Both the position numbers and the translations under genes were made by a program. The notes beneath the pieces are model-generated. The model made no database searches and was not told where the DNA came from. It worked only from the letters and a program-made list of their open reading frames with translations. This document shows, piece by piece, positions 54,985 through 62,525 of a stretch of DNA of 64,000 bases. Location of the stretch: the NCBI RefSeq assembly GCF_000973105.1, contig NC_015844.1, forward strand, positions 1,980,501 to 2,044,500, written 5' to 3'. Source of the DNA: Zobellia galactanivorans (GTDB lineage Bacteria; Bacteroidota; Bacteroidia; Flavobacteriales; Flavobacteriaceae). The first letter of the stretch is position 1. Every line of letters begins with the position of its first letter.

Positions 54985-56853
54985 ATGTTTGGAGAAGAAT
55001 ATGATGTAATTGTTGTTGGTGGAGGTCATGCCGGAGCAGAGGCTGCTGCCGCTGCAGCCAATATGGGTTCAAAAACCTTGTTGGTGACCATGAACTTGCA
55101 AACTATTGGGCAGATGTCCTGTAATCCTGCCATGGGCGGTATTGCCAAGGGGCAGATTGTACGTGAGATTGATGCCTTGGGTGGATATAGCGGAATAATT
55201 ACCGATAAATCGGCCATTCAGTTTAAGATGCTGAACAAATCCAAGGGCCCTGCTATGTGGAGTCCAAGGGCGCAAAACGACCGAATGCGATTTGCAGAGG
55301 AATGGCGATTGGCATTGGAGCGTACGCCTAATGTAGATTTCTATCAGGAAATGGTTGGCGGACTACTTATTGAAAAGGATAAGGTGGTCGGGGTAAAGAC
55401 GTCGCTTGGCATAGATATTCGCTCCAAAGCCGTGGTGTTGACCAATGGAACTTTTCTAAATGGTTTGATCCATATCGGGGAAAAGCAATTTGGAGGTGGT
55501 AGGGCAGGAGAGAAAGCTGCTACCGGTATTACCGAACAATTGGTTGATTTAGGCTTTGAAAGTGGTCGAATGAAGACGGGAACTCCACCTAGGGTCGATG
55601 GCCGTTCTTTAGATCATTCGGTGATGATACCCCAACCAGGAGATGTGGTTCCTGAAAAATTTTCCTATTTAGATACACCGGTTCTTACAACACAGCGTGA
55701 TTGTCATATGACGCATACCAGTGCTTTGGTTCACGATTTATTGCGTGAAGGTTTTGATCGTTCTCCCATGTTCAATGGTAGAATTAAAAGTATCGGACCG
55801 AGATATTGTCCCTCCATCGAAGATAAAATCAATCGTTTTGCGGATAAGGATAGCCATCAAATTTTTGTAGAGCCAGAGGGTTGGAATACGGTAGAAGTCT
55901 ACGTAAATGGATTTTCTACATCCCTTCCTGAAGATGTTCAATACAAAGCCTTACGATCGGTAAAAGGCTTCGAGAATGTAAAATTCTTTAGACCGGGCTA
56001 TGCGATAGAATACGATTATTTTCCGCCTACGCAATTGAAGCATACGCTAGAGACGAAGCTTGTTCAGAATTTATATTTTGCCGGACAGATTAACGGTACA
56101 ACTGGTTATGAAGAGGCAGCTTCCCAAGGCTTGATGGCGGGTATAAATGCCCATCTTAAAATCAATGAAAAGGAAGATTTTATACTACAAAGGGATGAGG
56201 CCTATATCGGGGTTCTTATCGATGATTTGATTACAAAGGGTACCGAAGAGCCTTATCGAATGTTTACTTCCAGGGCTGAATATCGAACGCTGTTGCGTCA
56301 AGATAATGCCGATTTGAGATTGACACCCCGTAGTTTTGAGATTGGTTTGGCGAAGGAAAATCGCTTAAAGCGAATGGAGGAGAAGGAGAAAAAGTCCGAT
56401 GCCTTTGTGAGTTTTTTTAAGGAAACAAGTGTACGCCCCGAAGAAATTAATCCCATTTTGGACAGTGTGAATTCCGCTTTAGTGAAACAATCCGATAAGA
56501 TGTTCAAGGTGTTTTCTAGACCCAAAGTTACGATGGAGCACATGCTTCAATTAGATGCTGTTTCCGGGTTTGTAGAAGAACATAATCTAGATAGGGAAGT
56601 GATGGAGCAGGCCGAGATTCAAGTGAAATATTCAGGATATATCGAGAAGGAAAAACATAATGCCGATAAATTATTGCGTTTGGAAGGCGTAAAAATCCCC
56701 AAGAATTTTGACTATTCAAAGTTGAAATCCTTGTCGTACGAAGCACGCGAAAAGCTCAACTCTATACAGCCGGTTACCATTGCACAAGCGGCTCGGGTGA
56801 GTGGGGTTAACCCTTCCGATATAAGTGTTCTCTTGGTGTATTTGGGGAGATAA
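54985..56853 (+). CDS. mnmG: tRNA uridine 5-carboxymethylaminomethyl modification enzyme MnmG (GidA)
   Basis: A 622-residue FAD enzyme that, with MnmE, modifies wobble U34 of several tRNAs. The dinucleotide fold is VVGGGHAGAEAA (Gly12-x-Gly14-x2-Gly17). MnmG signatures NLQTIGQMSCNPAMGGIAKGQIVREIDALGG and GKMKTGTPPR-type KTGTPPRVDGRSL are present, as is the C-terminal MnmE-interacting helical domain. Length is typical. Flanked on both sides by identical parS-like sites; gidA is a classic origin-linked gene in other phyla. Confidence 0.97.
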   Translation: MFGEEYDVIVVGGGHAGAEAAAAAANMGSKTLLVTMNLQTIGQMSCNPAMGGIAKGQIVREIDALGGYSGIITDKSAIQFKMLNKSKGPAMWSPRAQNDRMRFAEEWRLALERTPNVDFYQEMVGGLLIEKDKVVGVKTSLGIDIRSKAVVLTNGTFLNGLIHIGEKQFGGGRAGEKAATGITEQLVDLGFESGRMKTGTPPRVDGRSLDHSVMIPQPGDVVPEKFSYLDTPVLTTQRDCHMTHTSALVHDLLREGFDRSPMFNGRIKSIGPRYCPSIEDKINRFADKDSHQIFVEPEGWNTVEVYVNGFSTSLPEDVQYKALRSVKGFENVKFFRPGYAIEYDYFPPTQLKHTLETKLVQNLYFAGQINGTTGYEEAASQGLMAGINAHLKINEKEDFILQRDEAYIGVLIDDLITKGTEEPYRMFTSRAEYRTLLRQDNADLRLTPRSFEIGLAKENRLKRMEEKEKKSDAFVSFFKETSVRPEEINPILDSVNSALVKQSDKMFKVFSRPKVTMEHMLQLDAVSGFVEEHNLDREVMEQAEIQVKYSGYIEKEKHNADKLLRLEGVKIPKNFDYSKLKSLSYEAREKLNSIQPVTIAQAARVSGVNPSDISVLLVYLGR

Positions 56854-56863
56854 TTTTCTTGAT

Positions 56864-56879
56864 TGTTCCACGTGGAACA
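56864..56879. other. parS-like centromere site 2
   Basis: TGTTCCACGTGGAACA, identical to site 1 and here extendable to an 18-bp perfect palindrome (56863-56880). It is intergenic, ten bases after the mnmG stop, so it is free of coding constraint. Confidence 0.88.
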
Positions 56880-56930
56880 ATGATGGTTTCCTCCGGACAC
56901 CAATGAAAATCGGTTGGAGGATATAGATGG

Positions 56931-56957
56931 CCTTGCCTTAATCGGGCGAGGTTTTTT
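56931..56957 (+). terminator. Terminator of mnmG
   Basis: CCTTGCC (56931-56937) pairs with GGCGAGG (56945-56951) with one G-T wobble, followed by TTTTTT. Confidence 0.65.
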
Positions 56958-57120
56958 ATTTAAGGCCTTTAAAACAAATAAATAGAACCAGAGAAATCTA
57001 TTATTGGGTCGAGCGGTTTTAAAAACCAGGCGGCCTTGTATTATGAACGTTTTTCTTAGGCCGAAAATTGTGTTGAATTTTATTTTTGTGGCGATAAAAA
57101 CTAGATTGAAAATTGCAGCA

Positions 57121-57649
57121 ATGAAATTACTTTTTGGGGGGATTTCTTGTCTGCTTTTATTTCCCTCCTGGGTTCCTGTTCGAATGGGGCCATCCTTAAA
57201 AAATACATCAAGTCATCGGTGCGAAAGAATTTAAACGGTCGCTTTCAAAACAGAATAGGTTCATCCTTGGCGAAACAAAAAGAGAAGTAATTTTGTGATT
57301 ATGTAGGTGCCAAGTTTGAGTTGAATTATGAAAATGCTTATAACGATGTTTCATTTGAAGAGGAGGGGGGAGAATTGATTTTTTTCCACTTTATGGAGTA
57401 GGGAAATCGAATGGAGCCTTAAACTTTGTTCCGACGAAAAACAATGTCGGTTAGATTTGGTTTTTGAAAAATGCTGATGAAATTTTACAGGATTGTGATA
57501 CAAATGTTCGAAATGAAAATTGATATACGGCCATGGAAGTATACCCAAATTTGGTCAAGGATGGTCTTTGTAGAAAATCGTTTTCCAGAGCCATTGTTTT
57601 AAATTATCTTCGTTACCTCAAGAAAGAATATCTTACCACGCAGAACTAA
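57121..57649 (+). pseudogene. Decayed lipoprotein gene
   Basis: Starting at ATG 57121 a signal peptide (MKLLFGGISCLLLF) is readable, but the lipobox (LLGSC at 57165-57179, then SNGAILKKYIKSSVRKNL) is in another frame, so a frameshift lies between. That frame stops after SSLAKQKEK at ~57290. Further coding-like pieces follow in shifting frames: GAKFELNYENAYNDVSF (~57310), FLKNADEILQDCDTNV (~57460) and RAIVLNYLRYLKKEYLTTQN (ending 57649). Several frameshifts and probably deletions have destroyed it. The original family is not recognised. It ends one base before the next gene. Confidence 0.65.
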
Positions 57650-57650
57650 A

Positions 57651-58481
57651 ATGAAACCATTTTTAAGAACTAAAGATTTCTCCGTTAGCGGTGAAGAATT
57701 TGAATTGCTTTTAGATGAAGATCTACAAATGTTGGTGACCCAACCGCAGCCGAAAGATCTTCAAAAATATTATGAGAGTGATGCCTATATCTCACACACC
57801 GATTCCAGAAAGTCTACTCTGGATAAGATGTACCATGCGGTCAAAAAGTTTAGTTTATGGAATAAAGTAAACCTGATCGGCCGTTATGCAAAAAAGAACA
57901 AAACGTTATTAGATGTGGGTGCCGGTACGGGCGATTTTTTATTGCATGCCCAAAGTAGGGGGTGGTCCGTTGATGGGGTAGAACCCAGTCTTGATGCGCG
58001 CATGAGATCGCGCGAAAAAAAAATGGAACTGGTTTCCGATCTGTCTTTTGTCGCCGGAAACAAATTTCAGGTCATTACACTTTGGCATGTCCTTGAACAT
58101 TTACCCGATCTCGATAATCAAATAAAGACCATATTGTCACTTTTGGAAACGGACGGGGTTCTTGTTGTTGCGGTTCCAAATTTTAAATCCAAGGACGCAA
58201 AGTTCTATAAAGGGTTTTGGGCGGCTTATGATGTGCCCAGACATTTGTGGCATTTTTCGCGTGAAGCTATCGAAGGTAAGTTTGCTTCGCATCAAATGAA
58301 ATTGATAAAGACCAAACCGATGTGGTTCGATTCGTTCTATGTATCCATGCTTTCCGAAAAATATAAAACAGGCAAGCAAAACTTTATTAGGGCGTTTTGT
58401 GTTGGCCTGTGGTCGAATATCCTCGCCTTGTTCAACGGACAGGCATCTTCATTGATATACATTCTAAAAAAGGAGGCTTAG
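57651..58481 (+). CDS. Class I SAM-dependent methyltransferase
   Basis: A 276-residue methyltransferase of the Methyltransf_23 type. SAM-binding motif I is LLDVGAGTGDFLLHA (~88-102), motif II-like WSVDGVEPS, and the core strand FQVITLWHVLEHLPD. The N-terminal ~80 residues (QPQPKDLQKYYESDAYISHTD) and the VPNFKSKDAKFYKGFWAAYDVPRHLWHFS block are characteristic of flavobacterial methyltransferases placed next to mnmG. Substrate unknown, possibly a glycan or lipid. Starts one base after the pseudogene. Confidence 0.88.
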   Translation: MKPFLRTKDFSVSGEEFELLLDEDLQMLVTQPQPKDLQKYYESDAYISHTDSRKSTLDKMYHAVKKFSLWNKVNLIGRYAKKNKTLLDVGAGTGDFLLHAQSRGWSVDGVEPSLDARMRSREKKMELVSDLSFVAGNKFQVITLWHVLEHLPDLDNQIKTILSLLETDGVLVVAVPNFKSKDAKFYKGFWAAYDVPRHLWHFSREAIEGKFASHQMKLIKTKPMWFDSFYVSMLSEKYKTGKQNFIRAFCVGLWSNILALFNGQASSLIYILKKEA

Positions 58482-58859
58482 ACCTTAAAATCAAGGTTAG
58501 AATTGATTATCGAGCGATTTAATGGCGTTTTGACCCAATTGACGTGTATTGGGTCGATTCATTTTTAATCGTTTAAATGAGCGCATTTGAGAAGCTTGTT
58601 TTTTATAGCTTTTTCTGATACTCACTTGTAGATGTCATAGGAATTGTTTATGCTGCTATTTTTGCTGTAATTTTGATGATGGGAAGGGATTTTATGGAGA
58701 ACCATGTCTTGGGTCCACATAAAAAAAATAGTTCTCGTGAATTAGAAAAGCTTTTCTATTTTTGCCCAACTTCGAATGGGTCGATAAACTTTCATCACAA
58801 ATAATTTTTTCGATTTCAGGTTTGAAGCAACCAAAGCAGATTTTAAATAAAACAGAATT
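58482..58859. other. 378-base intergenic region with possible ompH promoter
   Basis: No gene is supported on either strand. TATTTTTG at 58757-58764 fits TAnnTTTG and may be the -7 element for the OmpH-like gene 96 bases downstream; no matching -33 is seen. Confidence 0.4.
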
Positions 58860-59369
58860 ATGAAAAACGTAGTATGGGTATTGGCGATTTTGGTATTGGC
58901 CTCTTGCCAACAAGAAAAGATCGGATTTGTAGACAACGTAAAGTTGATGGAAGAGTATCAAGAAAAGATTGACGTTGAAGCCAATTTTAAAGTTAAGGCC
59001 GATGCTTTAGCCAAGAAAAGAGACAGTATTTCCCAAGCTTTTCAGCAAGAAGCCCAGGCTTTCCAAATAAAGGCTCAAAAACTATCGCAGCAAAAGGCGC
59101 AAGAAGAGTACGGTTTGATGCAGCAAAAAGGTCAGATGATCGGGCAGCAATTGCAGCAAGAAGACCAACAATTGCAATTAGAAGGGCAGACCGAGATGGA
59201 TAGTATCATCAGCAAGGTAAAGAAAGAAGTCAAGGCGTACGGAAAAGCCAATGGCTATAGCTACATACTTGGTGGCGGCGATGGCGGTTCAGTGCTTTAT
59301 GGAAAAGATGCAAACGACCTAACGAGCGAAATTGTTAGCTTACTGAACGAGAAGTACAAGAAAAAATAA
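58860..59369 (+). CDS. OmpH/Skp family lipoprotein
   Basis: A 169-residue periplasmic chaperone-like protein. The lipoprotein signal ends at Cys16 (VLASC), unlike classical soluble Skp. After IGFVDNVKLMEEYQE comes a long Gln/Lys/Ala-rich helical region (~40-115) expected to form the tentacle-like coiled coil, and the C-terminal SYILGGGDGGSVLYGKDANDLT strand typical of OmpH. Likely role: holding outer-membrane or secreted proteins, but tethered to a membrane. Followed by a strong terminator. Confidence 0.88.
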   Translation: MKNVVWVLAILVLASCQQEKIGFVDNVKLMEEYQEKIDVEANFKVKADALAKKRDSISQAFQQEAQAFQIKAQKLSQQKAQEEYGLMQQKGQMIGQQLQQEDQQLQLEGQTEMDSIISKVKKEVKAYGKANGYSYILGGGDGGSVLYGKDANDLTSEIVSLLNEKYKKK

Positions 59370-59392
59370 TAAGGCCTTTCAGGGTCTTAAAA

Positions 59393-59427
59393 GCGTGCTT
59401 AGGAATAGCCCTAAGCACGCTTTTTTT
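59393..59427. terminator. Strong terminator after the OmpH-like gene
   Basis: GCGTGCTTAGG (59393-59403) pairs perfectly with CCTAAGCACGC (59410-59420), followed by TTTTTTT; A-rich bases on the left allow use by the converging DoxX-like gene too. Confidence 0.85.
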
Positions 59428-59824
59428 ATTTCTGTAAGATGTATACCAGAAAGATGGCAGGGACAAAATACACGGCTATGGTCTTCGCTCCTTCATAGTC
59501 CTTGGCCAAACGCTGACCGAACATCAGCATCAGCAAGGTTATGCACGATAATATGCCTCCGTATAGGGCAACGTGGCTTTCCCCCATAATTAGCATTTGG
59601 TATAAGCCAACGGCGCAGAGGATGCCCGAGGCCATTTCCATTAGGAGTAAGGTGCCCAATAAGATCGGAACCAGTTTTTGAAGAGGTGTATCAGAAAAAT
59701 GCTCTTGTAGCCATGTGAGGTTTCCCTTCCAATCAAATACTTTGTCGATACCGCTTTGAATAAAGACGATAATCAGAAAAATCAATATCAATATTTCGGT
59801 AATAAAGTGAAAAAAAGTGTCCAT
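59426..59824 (-). CDS. DoxX-like small membrane protein
   Basis: A 132-residue protein with four predicted TM helices. The first helix and following loop (FIQSGIDKVFDWKGN) match the DoxX/SURF4-like family pattern (GxxKxxDW). Function of this group in Bacteroidota is not settled. It ends within the T-tract of the shared terminator and lies 62 bases downstream of holB on the same strand. Confidence 0.78.
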   Translation of the reverse strand: MDTFFHFITEILILIFLIIVFIQSGIDKVFDWKGNLTWLQEHFSDTPLQKLVPILLGTLLLMEMASGILCAVGLYQMLIMGESHVALYGGILSCITLLMLMFGQRLAKDYEGAKTIAVYFVPAIFLVYILQK

Positions 59825-59886
59825 ACTGGCTTGGTTATACGGTTGGTTGCTATTAAGTTACCAAAAATTCCGTAGTATAGCACAGA

Positions 59887-61038
59887 CTAGGCCGCTTTTC
59901 TGTGTAAAAGACGTGTCAATTTTATCGATAGGTCGGTAAGGATAATCTTGGAATTTCCGTTGCGTTCAATATGATATATGGCGTCTTCCAACTCCTGTGT
60001 AATAGTGATGATATTGTTTTCGTGAATAAAGGGAGCAAATTTTTCAAGGCTAAAACCATCTACGTGAACCTTCATAAAGGCAAGCTCATCGGCATTGAAA
60101 TTAATAAGCATGGCCTGTCGCATTACCGCAAGGCAATAGAGTAGAAATTTCTTTTGGGTCTCGCGCCCGGTCTTTGCCACTTCCTCGCTCCACATGATCA
60201 GGTCTTGAATGGCACTTTTGTTGCCCTTCGCCTTAAAGGCGCTACGTACCCATTGCACGAACCATTTTTCAAATACCAAATCTTCTGAGTCGGAGTTCAT
60301 GAGGTCAAGGGCCTTGTTAAAGTTGCCGTTTGCCTCATGGGCAATACGCAAGGCTTCTTCCCTTAGGGCGCCTTTTTCGACTAGGGCATTGGCCATTGCC
60401 TCTTCGGCCAGTGGGGGAAAATGTAATACTTGACAGCGTGAACGTATGGTCTGTATAATTTGTTCTTCGTCTTCGGCAATCAATATAAAAACCGTTTTAT
60501 TGGGGGGTTCCTCTATTAATTTTAAGAGTTTGTTGGCGGCCGCGGTATTCATTTTTTCGGCCATCCAGATCAACATGACCTTGTACCCACCTTCGTACGA
60601 TTTCAAGGCGAGCTTTTTAACCACATCTTGGGCTTCGTCAACCCCGATCTGGCCTTGTTTTTTTTCTATACCGATCAATTGGTACCAATCGAAAAGGTTG
60701 CCATAGGGCTGTTCTTTTACGAATTTGCGCCACTCTTCCATATAATGATCGCTCACGGCATGGCTCTTTATCTTGTCGGAATTCGATACCGGAAAGGCGA
60801 AGTGCATATCGGGATGCGAAAGCGAACCGAATTTTAGGTTGCAACTTTCGTTGCTTCCGTCGTTTTCCCCTCCTGAGTTTCCGCAGATGATGTACTGGGC
60901 GTAGGCAATGGCCATGGGCAAGGTTCCCGAGCCTTCGGGCCCTACGAATAATTGGGCATGTGGAATTCGGCCAGCATCTGCGCTAGTGGCCAAATGGTTC
61001 TTAATGTGCGATAGCCCTAAAATAGTGTTGAACAGCAT
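59887..61038 (-). CDS. holB: DNA polymerase III clamp-loader subunit delta'
   Basis: A 383-residue AAA+ protein of the replicative clamp loader. The N-terminus MLFNTILGLSHIKNHLATSADAGRIPHAQLFVGPEGSG matches delta', with a degenerate Walker A (GPEGSGTL), as expected for the non-ATP-hydrolysing subunit. VMLIWMAEKMNTAAANKLLKLIEEPPNKTVFIL is the sensor/SRC-equivalent region and TIRSRCQVLHF the RSRC motif. The zinc-module cysteines are reduced (CNL only), common in Bacteroidota. Confidence 0.92.
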   Translation of the reverse strand: MLFNTILGLSHIKNHLATSADAGRIPHAQLFVGPEGSGTLPMAIAYAQYIICGNSGGENDGSNESCNLKFGSLSHPDMHFAFPVSNSDKIKSHAVSDHYMEEWRKFVKEQPYGNLFDWYQLIGIEKKQGQIGVDEAQDVVKKLALKSYEGGYKVMLIWMAEKMNTAAANKLLKLIEEPPNKTVFILIAEDEEQIIQTIRSRCQVLHFPPLAEEAMANALVEKGALREEALRIAHEANGNFNKALDLMNSDSEDLVFEKWFVQWVRSAFKAKGNKSAIQDLIMWSEEVAKTGRETQKKFLLYCLAVMRQAMLINFNADELAFMKVHVDGFSLEKFAPFIHENNIITITQELEDAIYHIERNGNSKIILTDLSIKLTRLLHRKAA

Positions 61039-61150
61039 GGCCCAAAGATAACTTTTTTAATACATACATTCTTAGGTGGGCCACTTCTTAAATATGGTTA
61101 ATATCTATAAGTCTAATGGTTTTCGGTTACCAGTCTAACATCCTTTTTAT

Positions 61151-61158
61151 TACATTTG
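61151..61158 (+). promoter_or_regulatory. -7 promoter element of pgk
   Basis: TACATTTG matches TAnnTTTG exactly and lies 22 bases upstream of the pgk ATG, in the gap to the divergent holB. Confidence 0.6.
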
Positions 61159-61180
61159 CGACTCTCTAAAACTGCATGAT

Positions 61181-62371
61181 ATGAAAACTGTAAACGACTT
61201 TAATTTTGAAAATAAGAAAGCCCTAATTCGCGTTGACTTCAACGTTCCGTTGGACGAGCATTTCAATGTGACCGATTCCAACCGGATTCAAGCGGCCAAA
61301 CCTACTATTATCAAGGTTCTTGAAGATGGCGGTAGCGCTGTTTTGATGAGCCATTTAGGAAGGCCAAAGGGACAAAGCAATCCGGATCTGTCTTTACAGC
61401 ATATCTGCAGTACGGTTTCCGATGTTATTGGCGTAACCGTAAAATTCGTAGCCGACTGTGTTGGTGAGGTGGCCGAAAAGGCCGTTGCCGACTTGAAGCC
61501 GGGCGAAATTTTGTTATTGGAAAACCTAAGGTTTCATGCTGAGGAAGAAAAGGGCGATGAAGCCTTTGCCGAGCAACTTTCAAAGTTGGGAGACATTTAT
61601 ATCAACGATGCATTCGGTACGGCACACAGGGCCCACGCATCGACCACTATTATAGCCAAGTTCTTTCCGGAAGAGAAATGTTTTGGACTACTATTGGCCA
61701 AGGAAATCGAAGCTATCGATAAAGTGATGCAAACGGGTGAAAAACCGGTTCTTGCAATTTTAGGGGGAGCTAAGGTTTCGTCAAAGATTACCATTATCGA
61801 GAATATTTTGGACAAGGTTGACCACTTGATTATCGGTGGGGGAATGACCTATACTTTCATCAAGGCCCAGGGAGGACACGTTGGGGACTCCATTTGCGAA
61901 GACGATAAAATGGACTTGGCAATGGATATTCTAAAGCAGGCCAAGGAAAAGAACGTTGAAGTTCATATTCCTGTTGATGTTTTGGCAGCTGACGATTTTG
62001 CCAATGATGCCAATACCCAAATAGTCGATGTCACTAAAATACCTGACGGATGGCAAGGATTGGACGCCGGTCCAAAAACCTTGGAAATCTTCAAGGAAGT
62101 CATTTTGAAGTCAAAGACCATTTTGTGGAACGGACCTATCGGTGTTTTTGAAATGGAGAGTTTTGCAAAAGGAACCATAGCCGTAGGGAATTTTATTGAT
62201 GAGGCCACTAAAAATGGGGCATTTTCACTTGTAGGTGGAGGTGATTCGGTTGCGGCCGTAAAACAGTTCGGTTTTGAGAACAAGGTAAGTTATGTGTCTA
62301 CCGGTGGAGGTGCCATGTTAGAAAGCCTAGAAGGAAAAACACTACCCGGTATTGCTGCAATAAAGGGCTAG
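61181..62371 (+). CDS. pgk: Phosphoglycerate kinase
   Basis: A 396-residue glycolytic enzyme that transfers phosphate between 1,3-bisphosphoglycerate and ADP. The N-terminal substrate domain has [20 protein letters not shown] and SHLGRPKG; the C-terminal nucleotide domain has [26 protein letters not shown] and [19 protein letters not shown]. All hallmark motifs are intact and length is typical. A TACATTTG promoter element precedes it; a hairpin at 62460-62485 follows. Confidence 0.97.
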   Translation: MKTVNDFNFENKKALIRVDFNVPLDEHFNVTDSNRIQAAKPTIIKVLEDGGSAVLMSHLGRPKGQSNPDLSLQHICSTVSDVIGVTVKFVADCVGEVAEKAVADLKPGEILLLENLRFHAEEEKGDEAFAEQLSKLGDIYINDAFGTAHRAHASTTIIAKFFPEEKCFGLLLAKEIEAIDKVMQTGEKPVLAILGGAKVSSKITIIENILDKVDHLIIGGGMTYTFIKAQGGHVGDSICEDDKMDLAMDILKQAKEKNVEVHIPVDVLAADDFANDANTQIVDVTKIPDGWQGLDAGPKTLEIFKEVILKSKTILWNGPIGVFEMESFAKGTIAVGNFIDEATKNGAFSLVGGGDSVAAVKQFGFENKVSYVSTGGGAMLESLEGKTLPGIAAIKG

Positions 62372-62459
62372 TAAAGGCGTTATCGATAAACGGGGAGGCT
62401 GTGCGCCACCGCTTTATTGGTTAAAAATTTTATTATTCAATAAAAAAGAACGATTTTAG

Positions 62460-62485
62460 TAGGGTTACGGCATGCTGTAACCCTA
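62460..62485 (+). terminator. Hairpin between pgk and the transglycosylase gene
   Basis: TAGGGTTAC (62460-62468) pairs perfectly with GTAACCCTA (62477-62485), with a mixed T/A-rich tail TTTGTATAAATAAAT rather than a pure T-run. Confidence 0.55.
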
Positions 62486-62525
62486 TTTGTATAAATAAAT
62501 TCGCCTTGTTTTATAAACACATTTG

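Noticed and set aside
57004-57234. 76-residue open frame upstream of and across the decayed lipoprotein gene
   Set aside because: Its N-terminal 39 codons have no coding character, and after the signal peptide it is the frameshifted side of the pseudogene.
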